Shown here: positions 1-8,784 of the stretch, piece after piece | Numbering within the stretch: position 1 is the first letter of the stretch | Layout of the letters: every line of letters starts with the position of its first letter | Origin: Azospirillum soli | GTDB lineage: Bacteria > Pseudomonadota > Alphaproteobacteria > Azospirillales > Azospirillaceae | Assembly (NCBI RefSeq): GCF_017876165.1 | Contig: NZ_JAGINQ010000032.1 | Location: forward strand, 1 to 60,066 | Length of the DNA stretch: 60,066 bases | Reading direction: 5' to 3' | Position numbers and translations under genes: made by a program | The notes under the pieces: generated by a model | Seen by the model: the letters and a program-made list of their open reading frames with translations, nothing else | Database searches by the model: none | Told to the model about the DNA's origin: nothing

Positions 1-87
1 CACTAGGGCCGAAGCCCTCGTTCGACTTGCATGTGTTAGGCATGCCGCCAGCGTTCGTTCTGAGCCAGGATCAAACTCTCAGGTTCA
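1..87 (-). rRNA. rrs: 16S ribosomal RNA, 5' end (partial)
   Basis: This is the start of a 16S rRNA gene on the minus strand, cut by the window edge. The reverse complement of positions 60-78 reads GAGTTTGATCCTGGCTCAG, the universal 27F region. It is followed by AACGAACGCTGGCGG and CATGCAAGTCGAACG, as in alphaproteobacteria. The mature 5' end is placed near position 87 by analogy with other 16S genes, so that boundary is approximate. The gene lies on the same molecule as a RepA/ParAB origin 32 kb away, which fits a chromid. Confidence 0.96.
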
Positions 88-505
88 AATCGGGCCGAAG
101 CCCAACTCGACGTGGTCGCCGCAAAGCAACCTCACCCAAGCTTTCGAAACTGATGTCTCTTGCTGCATAGATCAGGATGCTTCAGGCAACCGCAATGCCA
201 ATCCCCAAACCAGGAGACCGGTCCGCGACGCGGCACCAAACACCGCCGCCTGCGCATCCCTTCTCACAACACGGTATCTACTTGTCCAAGAAACCGCGAA
301 AGGCTTGAACGCTTTGTCCTGCCTTCTGCTTCCCTCGCGTCGTCGCCGCCTCGTTGGCGGCCGTCGCGTCGGGAGGCGCTTTATAGGCGGGTGCCTTCAG
401 GCGAGCAAGCGCTTTTTTCACTCCTTGGCGCTTTTTTCGGAGGGGCCGTTTCGGGGGCCTCTTTCGTAAAGTGGGGCTCCCTTCCTTGTCAGGTTCCCCG
501 GTCCC
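88..505. other. rrn leader and divergent intergenic region
   Basis: This stretch has no supported protein gene. It holds the rRNA operon leader (88 to about 373, minus strand), the rRNA promoter (380-408) and the short region upstream of sbcD. Open frames across it are shadows. I could not identify a clear boxA antitermination site in the leader. Confidence 0.6.
380..408 (-). promoter_or_regulatory. rRNA operon promoter (sigma-70 type)
   Basis: On the minus strand a -35-like TTGCTC (403-408) and a perfect -10-like TATAAA (380-385) are separated by exactly 17 bp. A-rich runs lie just upstream (about 412-440), as in an UP element. The start would be near 373, giving a leader of roughly 285 nt before the 16S gene, normal for an rrn operon. 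The -35 matches the consensus only at its first three bases. Confidence 0.6.
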
Positions 506-1756
506 ATGCGCCTTCTCCACACCGCCGACTGGCATCTCGGACAGACGCTGCACGGCATCGCGCGCGATTATGAGCACGCGCGTTTCCTCGATTGGCTGCT
601 GGAGGTGATCGACGAGCAGGCGGTCGATGCGCTGGTGATCGCGGGGGACGTCTTCGACGGGCAGAACCCGCCCATTCCGGCGCTGCGCCAGTTCTACCGA
701 TTCCTCGCGCGGGCCAAAGCGCGACGGGCCGGGCTGGACGTGGTGGTAATCGCCGGCAACCACGACAGCGGCAGCCGGCTGGAGGCGCCCTCGCCCTTGC
801 TGACGGAGATGGGGGTTTGCGTGATTGGCGGGCTGCCGGTGGCGGAGGACGGCGCGTTCGAGGCGGACCGGCTGGTTGTGCCGCTTCATGACGCGGACGG
901 TTCGGTGGCCGCGCGCTGCGTCGCGGTTCCGTACCTGCGCCCCGCCGATCTGCCGGCCATGACCGACGCGGCCGAGGATGCCGATCCCTTCATCGAGGGC
1001 GTGCGGCGCGTCTACGCCGCCGCGGTCGAGGCCGGCCGGCGCGCGGTGCGGCCGGGAGAAGCGCTGATCCTGACCGGCCACTGCTATATGAGAGGCGGCG
1101 CCCTGTCGGAACTGAGCGAGCGCAAGATTCTGGGCGGCAACCTGCACGCCCTGCCGGTGGACATCTTCCCGGAGGACGCCGCCTATGTGGCGCTGGGCCA
1201 TCTGCACCGGGCGCAGGCGGTGGGCGGCCGGGAGCGTGTGCGCTACAGCGGTTCGCCGATCCCGCTGGCCATTGACGAGGAGTCCTACTTGCATCAGGTC
1301 GTGCTGGCCGAGTTCGAGGACGGCCGGCTGGTCCGGCACGACGCGTTGCGGGTGCCGCGCTTCGTCGCCGTTCGGCGGGTGCCCGGCGGCGGGCGGTTCG
1401 CGGCGCCGAACGAGGTGCTCGACACCCTGCGCGGCCTGGAGTTGGACGCCGCGTTGCCGCGCGACGCCTGGCCGTTCCTGGAGGTGTCGGTGGCCTTGGC
1501 CGAGCCCCGCCCCACCCTGCGCGACGAGGTTGCGGCGGTTCTCGCCGGACGGCCGGTCCGGCTGGTGAAGCTGGCGGTCCGCGCGACCGGCAGCGGCGAG
1601 ACTCTGGCCGAGGCCGCACCGCTCGCCGATCTGGCGGAACTGGCCCCGGAGGATGTGTTCCGGCGGCTTTATGGAAAGCATCATGAGGGAGAGCCGGATC
1701 CGGCGTTGATCGCCGCCTTTCATGAGCTTGTCGCCACCGTGCAGGAGGGTGCGTGA
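506..1756 (+). CDS. sbcD: Exonuclease subunit SbcD
   Basis: This is the Mre11-type nuclease subunit of the SbcCD complex, which cuts hairpins and palindromes arising at replication forks and trims double-strand ends. The calcineurin-like phosphoesterase motifs appear in order: DWHLG at residues 8-12, GDVFDG near 48, GNHDSGSR near 86, then GHCYM and ALGHLHRAQ. These supply the two-metal site. At 416 residues it has the family's usual length. The stop codon overlaps the sbcC ATG by one base (TGATG), so the two genes are translationally coupled. No strong ribosome site is visible before the ATG, and the divergent rRNA promoter is about 100 bp upstream. Confidence 0.95.
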   Translation: MRLLHTADWHLGQTLHGIARDYEHARFLDWLLEVIDEQAVDALVIAGDVFDGQNPPIPALRQFYRFLARAKARRAGLDVVVIAGNHDSGSRLEAPSPLLTEMGVCVIGGLPVAEDGAFEADRLVVPLHDADGSVAARCVAVPYLRPADLPAMTDAAEDADPFIEGVRRVYAAAVEAGRRAVRPGEALILTGHCYMRGGALSELSERKILGGNLHALPVDIFPEDAAYVALGHLHRAQAVGGRERVRYSGSPIPLAIDEESYLHQVVLAEFEDGRLVRHDALRVPRFVAVRRVPGGGRFAAPNEVLDTLRGLELDAALPRDAWPFLEVSVALAEPRPTLRDEVAAVLAGRPVRLVKLAVRATGSGETLAEAAPLADLAELAPEDVFRRLYGKHHEGEPDPALIAAFHELVATVQEGA

Positions 1757-4700
1757 TGCGGATTCTCGCGGTGCGCGGCGCCAATCTGGCGAGCCTCGAT
1801 GGACCTTTCGCCGTGGAACTCGACCACGGCCCCCTGCGCCAGGCCGGCCTGTTCGCCATCACCGGCCCGACCGGGGCGGGCAAGAGCACCATCCTCGATG
1901 CGCTCTGTCTGGCGCTGTTCGACCGGATGCCACGCCTGCCCGACGGGCGCGGCGTGCCGCTCGGCCGTGAGGGTGACCCGGATGTCATCAGCACGACCGA
2001 CGTGCGCACGGTGCTGCGCAGGGGCGCCGGGGCCTGCTGGGCCGAGGTGGACTTCATCGGTATCGACGGAGCCGCCTACCGCGCCCGCTGGGAGTTGCGG
2101 CGCGCGCGGCAGAACGCGCGCGGGAAACTGCAAGATCAGGCCATGAGCCTGTCCAGCCTGGACGGCGCCAAGCGGTTCGGCGACGGCAAGACGAGCGTGC
2201 AGAAGGAGATCGCCGGCCGGTTGGGCTTGAACTTCGAACAGTTCCGGCGGGCGGTCCTGCTGGCGCAGGGGGATTTCGCAAATTTCCTGAAGGCGCCGGC
2301 TAAGGAACGCTCGGCGCTGCTGGAACTGCTGACCGGCACGGAAATCTATTCGCGCCTTTCAAAGGCCGCGCACGAACGGTGGGGGGCCGAGCAGCGGGCG
2401 CTGGAGGCGCTGGAGGCGCAATGCGCCGGGATCGGCGTGCTGGGCGACGACGAGCGCGCCCTGCTGGAAGCGGACGCCGCAACGATGGAAGGAAGCGTCC
2501 GGCAGGGTGAAGGCGCCCTGGAGGCGGCGCGTGCCGCCGTCGCGTGGCACGAACGGGACGCCCAACTGGCCAGGGCGGAAGCCGAGGCGGCCGGTCAGGC
2601 AGCCGAGGCGGAGCGGGTCTGGCTGGACGCAGAGCCCCGCCGGCGGGAGGCCGCGTTCCTGCGCCGCCTGCACCCGCTGCGGCCGTTGCTCGCCGAGGCG
2701 GATCGCTGCTCGCGCGAGGCGGCGACCGCACAGGATGCGCTGACGCGCGCGGAAGCGTCGGTCGCCGAGGCCCGGCAGGTCGTCGAACAGACCACCGCCC
2801 AGCACGCGGACGCCCGCAGGGCTTTCGAGGCCGCCAGTTTGGCGCAGACCGCCGTTGAATCTGATTTGGAACGCGCGGTCGCGCTCGATCAGCAAATCGC
2901 GACGCTCGCGACGGAACACGCGGATGCGGCGAGCGAGGCATACAAGGCCGAGCAACGCACCTCAACGCTGCTAAACGATTGGCGGAGTTTGGAAAAGGCG
3001 CTCGGCAAGGCAAGGCGGGAAGCGGCCGAGCGGGAGCGCTGGCTGGCCGGACAGGCGCCGTTCGCACCGGTGGCGGAGCAGTGGGCGCGCTGGGACGCGG
3101 TGCTGGTGCGCCACCGCGATGCGACGCGGACACACGGCAACGCGGGGGCGCAGGCTCGGCGTTGCGCGATCGAGTTGCAGGAGCACGAGGCGGAACTGAC
3201 CCGGCTCGGCCCGGCGTTGGAGGAAGCCAGGATCCGGCACGAGGCGGCTGAGCGCGCACAGGCCGCTGTGCAGGCCGAGCCAATGGCGGCCCTGGACGTA
3301 GTCAGCCGGCGCCGGGGCGTCCTCACCGCCCGGCGCGACACGCTGTCGGCCTTGGCGGGAATTGCCGAGACGGCGGCCCGCCTGGCACGGGAGCAGGCCG
3401 AAGCGGAGAGCGAGCGCGGGCAGCAGGCCGCTGCCGCGGACGCCGGAGACGCGCGGGCCGCCGAGACGAAGGCGCGGCTGGATCGGCGGCAGGCGGCGCT
3501 GGTGGAGGCGGAAGGGGCGTTGCGCCGCTTCCATCTCGCTCGCCGGGACGACGTGGAATCGCTGCGGACGCAGCTGGTCGAGGGGGAGGCGTGCCCGGTC
3601 TGCGGGTCGGCGGATCACCCCTGGGCGACCGGCAGCGGCCCGCTGGCGCGCCTTGCCGACGCGCAGGAGGAGCGGGTCGCGGAACTTCGCGCCAAGGTGA
3701 CCGCGCTGGTCAAGGAGCATGGCGGGCACGAGGCGTCGGCCCGCGCGGCGCGCGAGCGGGTTTCCTTTCTCGACACGCGTTTAACGGCGTTGCGCGACGA
3801 CGGCGAAGGCGCCGGGCGCCGTTGGGCGGAGCGGGCAGCCGGCCTGGATCTGCCGGAACGGCCGGAACCGGACGCGGTGGCCGCCCAACTGGCGGTGGTC
3901 GAGGCGGAACTGGCCGAGGTCGCGCGAGACGAGGCCGCCGCGCTGGATCACAAGGTGCGTTTGGACGCGGCGGCGAAGGACCGGCGCGACGGCGAGATTG
4001 CCTTGGCCGACGTCACGCGGACCATCGAGGCGCGGACGAGGCAGCGCGACGCGGCCCGCCACGCCGAGGCGTTGGCGGTGGTGGAACGCGACCGGGCGGC
4101 GCGCGACCGGGCCGAGGCGCTGGCGGAACTGGCGGCGCCCTTCGCCGGGGTGGCGGATTGGGACGCGTCGCTGAACGCGGATCCGGAGGGATTCCGCAGC
4201 GCGACGGCGCGGCGCGTGGCCGAGCTCCTGGACCAGCGGGAGGCATACGCGCGCGCCGTTCGCCACGGGGACACGCTGGCCGCGACCTGCGCCACCAAGG
4301 CCGCCGAACTGGAGGGCGCCCGGCAGGCGGAGCAAGCGGCGCGGCGGCGGCTGGACGGCTTAGTCGAACGGCTTGGCGCGTTGCGGGAAACGCGTGCCGG
4401 CCTGCTCGGCGGGCGAACCGTGACCGCGGTGAAACAGGAGCTGGCGGAGGCCCGGCAACGGGCGGAGGCCCTTGTGGACAAGGCGACCGTGGCCCGGCAG
4501 AACGCGGCCACCCGCCTGTCGGCGGCGGAACAGGACCTCGCCACGCGCGGCGAGGCGGCCCAACGTTGCGCCAACGCGGTCAAGGCGGCGGACGCGGCGC
4601 TGAGCGGGGCGGCGGCCGAACGCGGCGTTGCGGTGGACGAGGCCCGCCTTCATCTCGCCCGGAGCGAGGATTGGCTGATGGCGGAGGAGAAAGCGCTAGC

Positions 4701-5541
4701 CGCGCTGGATCAGGCGCGGCGCGACGCGGCCCTGCTGGCGGCGGAACGGACGCGGCTGCGCGGCGAGCACCACGCAGCCGGCTCGCCGGCCGCCACGGCG
4801 GAGGAGGCGCGGGCCGCCGTCGTCGAAGCGGCCCAGGCGTTGCAGGAGGCGCGGGGCCGGCTGGGCGAGGCGCGGGCGCGGCTGCGCGCCGACACGGAGA
4901 ACCGGGGCCGGCTGGCCGCCGTGCTGGATCAGGTGAAGGCGCAACGGAAGACCCACGCGCTGTGGGCCGGCATGGCGCGGCTGATCGGCTCCTCCGACGG
5001 GCAGAAAATGCGGAACTTCGCGCAGAGCCTCAGCCTCGACATGCTGCTCGTGCACGCTAACCGGCATCTGGAGGATCTGGCGCGCCGCTACCGGCTGGAG
5101 CGGGTGGCCGGGGCCGACCTCGAAATCCGGGTGGTGGACCGCGAGATGGGCGACGAGCGGCGCGGGGTTCACAGCCTTTCCGGCGGCGAGATGTTCCTCG
5201 TCTCGCTCGCCCTGGCGCTGGGGCTGTCCGCCATGGCCGGTGGCGGGAGCGGAGAGGGCATCGGAACGCTGTTCATCGACGAGGGGTTCGGCACGCTCGA
5301 CCCCGACAGCCTGGATCTGGCGCTGTCCTGCCTGGAGACGTTGCAGGCCACCGGCCGGCAGGTCGGGGTGATCAGCCACGTGCCGACGCTGGTGGAACGG
5401 ATCGGCGTTCAGGTCCGGATCGTCCCGCAGGGCGGCGGGCGCAGCACCTTGCGGGTGACGCAGGGCGGCGTGACCGCACCGGCGGACCGCGGCATCGCGG
5501 ACCTGCTCAGCCCCTCGGCCGACGCCGGATGCGTTGGTTGA
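1756..5541 (+). CDS. sbcC: Exonuclease subunit SbcC (SMC-like ATPase)
   Basis: This is the Rad50-type ATPase partner of SbcD. It has a Walker A motif GPTGAGKST at residues 37-45, a very long Ala/Glu/Arg-rich coiled coil, a zinc-hook CPVC at 613-616 (almost the exact midpoint of 1261 residues), a second coiled-coil arm, the ABC signature LSGGE near 1140 and Walker B FIDEGFGTLD near 1171. ATP binding joins the heads and the hook dimerises, holding DNA for SbcD to cut. I chose the ATG at 1756 over the in-frame GTG at 1753 because AGGAGGG at 1743-1749 is better spaced from it. It ends 26 bp from the convergent Wzc-like gene. Confidence 0.95.
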   Translation: MRILAVRGANLASLDGPFAVELDHGPLRQAGLFAITGPTGAGKSTILDALCLALFDRMPRLPDGRGVPLGREGDPDVISTTDVRTVLRRGAGACWAEVDFIGIDGAAYRARWELRRARQNARGKLQDQAMSLSSLDGAKRFGDGKTSVQKEIAGRLGLNFEQFRRAVLLAQGDFANFLKAPAKERSALLELLTGTEIYSRLSKAAHERWGAEQRALEALEAQCAGIGVLGDDERALLEADAATMEGSVRQGEGALEAARAAVAWHERDAQLARAEAEAAGQAAEAERVWLDAEPRRREAAFLRRLHPLRPLLAEADRCSREAATAQDALTRAEASVAEARQVVEQTTAQHADARRAFEAASLAQTAVESDLERAVALDQQIATLATEHADAASEAYKAEQRTSTLLNDWRSLEKALGKARREAAERERWLAGQAPFAPVAEQWARWDAVLVRHRDATRTHGNAGAQARRCAIELQEHEAELTRLGPALEEARIRHEAAERAQAAVQAEPMAALDVVSRRRGVLTARRDTLSALAGIAETAARLAREQAEAESERGQQAAAADAGDARAAETKARLDRRQAALVEAEGALRRFHLARRDDVESLRTQLVEGEACPVCGSADHPWATGSGPLARLADAQEERVAELRAKVTALVKEHGGHEASARAARERVSFLDTRLTALRDDGEGAGRRWAERAAGLDLPERPEPDAVAAQLAVVEAELAEVARDEAAALDHKVRLDAAAKDRRDGEIALADVTRTIEARTRQRDAARHAEALAVVERDRAARDRAEALAELAAPFAGVADWDASLNADPEGFRSATARRVAELLDQREAYARAVRHGDTLAATCATKAAELEGARQAEQAARRRLDGLVERLGALRETRAGLLGGRTVTAVKQELAEARQRAEALVDKATVARQNAATRLSAAEQDLATRGEAAQRCANAVKAADAALSGAAAERGVAVDEARLHLARSEDWLMAEEKALAALDQARRDAALLAAERTRLRGEHHAAGSPAATAEEARAAVVEAAQALQEARGRLGEARARLRADTENRGRLAAVLDQVKAQRKTHALWAGMARLIGSSDGQKMRNFAQSLSLDMLLVHANRHLEDLARRYRLERVAGADLEIRVVDREMGDERRGVHSLSGGEMFLVSLALALGLSAMAGGGSGEGIGTLFIDEGFGTLDPDSLDLALSCLETLQATGRQVGVISHVPTLVERIGVQVRIVPQGGGRSTLRVTQGGVTAPADRGIADLLSPSADAGCVG

Positions 5542-5567
5542 GAAGGTGGGGCTGAAGGGCTGGGCCG

Positions 5568-7820
5568 TTACGCCTCGGTGTAGTATTTCCGGTACTGGGA
5601 ATAGTAATAGCCGGCGTCGTGGTAGCCGTAGCCGGCATGGCGGCGCAGATCGACGCGCGTCAGCAGGACGCCGCCGATGTTGCCGCACACCTCGCTCAGC
5701 ATCTGCAACGCCGATTGGGCGGTCTGGCGCGGCGTGCTGTCCCAGCGGACGCAGAACAGGACCTGATCGGCGTGCTGCGCCAGGATCTGGACGTCGGCGA
5801 CCGGCAGCACCGGCGGGCTGTCCACCACGATCAGGTCGTAGGATTCGCGCATCTTGGCGAACAGCGCCTCCGCCCCGTTGGACAGCGCCATCAGGTCGAT
5901 GTCGGAATTGCGCGCGCTGCGGCCGGGCAGCACGTCGAGCGGCGTGCGCGGATCGCGGGCCACGGCGTCGGCCAGCGCGGCCGTCCCGTCGAGAAGGTCG
6001 ATGATCGAGCAGGTCGCCTCCATGCCGATCTTCTTGGCGATGGTGGACCGCCGGACGTCGCCGTCCACCAGCAGCGTCTTCATGCCCAGCGTCGCGCAGG
6101 TGCGGGCGAGCGACAGGGCCGTCAGGCTCTTGCCCTCGTTGGGCAGGGACGAGGTGACCAGCAGCACCTGTGGCGCCTTGCGGTCGCGCAGATGCTTCAT
6201 GGTGAACCACAGCATCCGGAACGCCTCGGCGAAGCCGGAGGCCGGGTTGTCCACCATATAGTCCTCGGTCCGCTTGCCGCTCAGGCGGCGGCCGATCTCC
6301 GGGATCATGCCGATCGCGGTGCGGCCGAGCGCGGCCTCCAGCTGATCGCGGGTGCGGATGCCGGCGTCGAAATGCTCCAGCACCAAGACCAGGGCCGAGC
6401 CGCCGACGAGGCCGACGATGCCGGCCAGCAGCAGGATCAAGGTGCGCCTGGGCGAGGACGGGGCGCGCGGCGGCTCCGCCTGCGAGATGATGCGGGCGTC
6501 GGCTTGCTGGATCTGCTCCTGCTCGCCGGTTTCCTTCACGCGCGACAGGAAGGTCTCGTAGAGGGCGCGGTTGGCCTGGGCCTCGCGCTCCAACTCGCGC
6601 AGCCGCACTTCCGCCTTGTTCTGGTCGAGGACCTTGGCCTCCAGCGCCCGCGCCTCGGCGTCCAGCGCCTGCTCACGCTCGCGCAGAACCTCCAGCTCGT
6701 TGCGCAGGCTCTGGATCTGCGTCTGGATTTCGCCGTCGATCTTGCGGCGGATGTCGGCCAGTTCCGACTGGGTCTTTAGCAGCAGCGGATGCCGCGCGCC
6801 GTAGAGGGAACCCTGTTCCGACATCTGGCGCGACAGGGTCGCTTCCTGTTCCTTCAGCCGCGCGATCAGCTGGGAACTCAGCACCTCGTCGCGCGCGTCG
6901 ATGTTGCGGCCGCTGCGCAGCGTGGCCTCGACCCGCGCCACGCGGGCGGCCTGCTCGCTGCGCTTGGATTTGGCGATGACCAGCTGGCTGTTGAGTTCGG
7001 TCAGCTTCTGCTGCGCGGCCAGCTGCCCGCCGCGCGCGCCGACCAGACCGCTGGCGCTGCGGTAGGCCTCGACCGCGCTCTCGCTTTCGAGCACGGTCGC
7101 CCGCAGGTCGGACATGCGGCTGTTCAGCCAAATCGAGGCGCGCCGGACGGCCTCGAACTTGGCCTCCAGCTGCTGGTCGATGTAGGCCTCGGCGTAGGCG
7201 TTGACCAGCTGTGCGGCGCGCGCCGGATCGGGCGAGCGGTAGGTCAGCCGGATCACCAGCGATTGACGGATCGCCTCAACGGTCAGGCCGGCGCGCACGC
7301 GGGCAACCACGGCATTGCGCATGAGGCGGTCCTGCTCCTCGGGCGACAGTTCGACGGCGTCGGGCCTGCCGATCACCGTGGCGACCGCGTCGGAGATCAT
7401 CTGCATCACGGCGCCGCCCAGGCGGGATTCCTCCGCCGGCCGCAGGCTGGGGTTGAAGTCCGGATCCTTGTAGAGGTTCAGCTGGTCGGCGACGCGGCGC
7501 GCCAGCGTGTCGGAGCTGAACACCTCCACCTCGCTGAGCACGGTCGCCATCTGCGGCTGCAAGGTGGTCAGCACCTCGTGCAGATCGACGATGCGGGTCT
7601 TGCGCCCTTCGATCAGGACCTTGGTGGACGCCGTGTAGGTCGGCGTGATCTGGGTCAGGATCCCCCAGGCGATGCCGACGGACAGCAGGAAGACACCCAG
7701 GATCGTCCACCGGCGCTGCCACAGCGTCTTCAGAATCCGGATGGGCTGGAGGCCGAACAGGACCCGGAAGTCGCGGGCGAAGCCCTGCCGTGTGTCGCCG
7801 TGGGGAAGCGCGTGCGTCAT
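5568..7820 (-). CDS. Wzc/GumC-ExoP-like chain-length regulator with BY-kinase domain
   Basis: This inner-membrane protein controls polysaccharide polymerisation and export. It has an N-terminal Wzz domain with a membrane segment near residues 40-60, a long periplasmic coiled coil, a second membrane segment near 475, and a cytoplasmic bacterial tyrosine kinase domain. The kinase shows Walker A SSLPNEGKS (about 558), Walker A' LLVDGDVRRS and Walker B DLIVVDSPP. The C-terminus is a tyrosine cluster (YGYHDAGYYYSQYRKYY), the usual autophosphorylation tail. At 750 residues it is a complete fused form. The WecG-family gene and the sugar-transferase gene lie upstream in the same direction, and the 121-bp gap may hold its own promoter. 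Confidence 0.93.
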   Translation of the reverse strand: MTHALPHGDTRQGFARDFRVLFGLQPIRILKTLWQRRWTILGVFLLSVGIAWGILTQITPTYTASTKVLIEGRKTRIVDLHEVLTTLQPQMATVLSEVEVFSSDTLARRVADQLNLYKDPDFNPSLRPAEESRLGGAVMQMISDAVATVIGRPDAVELSPEEQDRLMRNAVVARVRAGLTVEAIRQSLVIRLTYRSPDPARAAQLVNAYAEAYIDQQLEAKFEAVRRASIWLNSRMSDLRATVLESESAVEAYRSASGLVGARGGQLAAQQKLTELNSQLVIAKSKRSEQAARVARVEATLRSGRNIDARDEVLSSQLIARLKEQEATLSRQMSEQGSLYGARHPLLLKTQSELADIRRKIDGEIQTQIQSLRNELEVLREREQALDAEARALEAKVLDQNKAEVRLRELEREAQANRALYETFLSRVKETGEQEQIQQADARIISQAEPPRAPSSPRRTLILLLAGIVGLVGGSALVLVLEHFDAGIRTRDQLEAALGRTAIGMIPEIGRRLSGKRTEDYMVDNPASGFAEAFRMLWFTMKHLRDRKAPQVLLVTSSLPNEGKSLTALSLARTCATLGMKTLLVDGDVRRSTIAKKIGMEATCSIIDLLDGTAALADAVARDPRTPLDVLPGRSARNSDIDLMALSNGAEALFAKMRESYDLIVVDSPPVLPVADVQILAQHADQVLFCVRWDSTPRQTAQSALQMLSEVCGNIGGVLLTRVDLRRHAGYGYHDAGYYYSQYRKYYTEA

Positions 7821-7941
7821 CGATCGGTCCGATGGGAGAAGGTGTCGGGAATGCCGGGCCCTTGGGCCTTTCGCACACCGCGAGCGACAATGAGGAAGAT
7901 GACCTGAGGTGTCAACGAAGGACGGGAATATCGCATAACGA

Positions 7942-8784
7942 TCATTCTTTCGTCCGCTTCCCGCCCCACGGGGACAGGCCGGACAGACGCCGCCGTATCA
8001 GGGCGCCCAGCAGCCAGAAACCGAACACCGCGTTGGTGACCAGATAGCGCTTCCACATCCGGCGCGGCTCCTGGCACAGGCGGAAGAACCATTCCAGGCC
8101 GCAACGCTGCATCCAGACCGGCGCGCGGCTGACGAGCCCGGCCGCCACGTCCACGGCGCCGCCGACCCCCATCACGAAGGGCACGCCCATGGCCGGGCCG
8201 TGCGCTTTCATGAAGCGCTCCTTCTTTGGGCTGGAGATGGCGACGAACAGGCAATCCGCCTTGCTGTCCCGGATCTGGCGGGCGATGCCCTCCTCCTCGT
8301 CCACGCGGAAATAGCCGTTGCGCAAGCCCGCGAAGTGCAGGCCGGGGTGACGGTCGGTCAGGTTGGCCGCCGCCCGCCGCAGCACGGATTCCTCCGCGCC
8401 CAGGATGAAGGGGCGGTAGCCGCGCTCCGCGCACAGGCCGAGAAGGCGGTCCATCAGATCGACACCGGCGATCCGCTCCGGCACCGGAAGGCCCAGCATC
8501 CGGGCGCCCCAGACGATCCCCATGCCGTCGGCCGTGACGATATCGCCCAGCCGCACGTCGTCGTCCAGCTGGCGGTCCGACCGCATGTTCACCAGCTTGG
8601 CGACGTTGAGCGAGACATGGACCATGGAGGCGCGCGTCACGATCGCCCGCTCGGCCCGGCCCAAAATGTCGTCCATGGTCAGCGGGTCGAGCGGCGCGTC
8701 GAAGAAATCGAGCCGCTCCGGCCCCGGCAGGACGTCGTCCAGCGTTTCGGGCCGGGTTTCAGGCTTCAGCAGCGTCAGGGTCAA
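7942..8784 (-). CDS. WecG/TagA/CpsF family glycosyltransferase (GT26)
   Basis: Members of this family transfer ManNAc or ManNAcA (WecG, TagA), or other sugars (GumM), to a lipid-linked acceptor at the inner face of the membrane. Family marks include TADGMGIVW, SSPKKERFM and the C-terminal PVWMQRCGLEWFFRL block followed by EPRRMWKRYL. I chose TTG at 8784, giving 280 residues: it overlaps the upstream stop as TTGA and has GGACGGAG just before it. An open frame reaches 8844 but would overlap the upstream gene by 64 bases. WecB and WecC in the same locus make ManNAcA transfer plausible, though the exact sugar is inferred. Confidence 0.88.
   Translation of the reverse strand: MTLTLLKPETRPETLDDVLPGPERLDFFDAPLDPLTMDDILGRAERAIVTRASMVHVSLNVAKLVNMRSDRQLDDDVRLGDIVTADGMGIVWGARMLGLPVPERIAGVDLMDRLLGLCAERGYRPFILGAEESVLRRAAANLTDRHPGLHFAGLRNGYFRVDEEEGIARQIRDSKADCLFVAISSPKKERFMKAHGPAMGVPFVMGVGGAVDVAAGLVSRAPVWMQRCGLEWFFRLCQEPRRMWKRYLVTNAVFGFWLLGALIRRRLSGLSPWGGKRTKE

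Noticed and set aside
278..1723. Long minus-strand open frame (481 aa) opposite sbcD
   Set aside because: It is Arg/His/Pro/Gln-rich low-complexity translation typical of the antisense of GC-rich genes, and sbcD is clearly real on the other strand.
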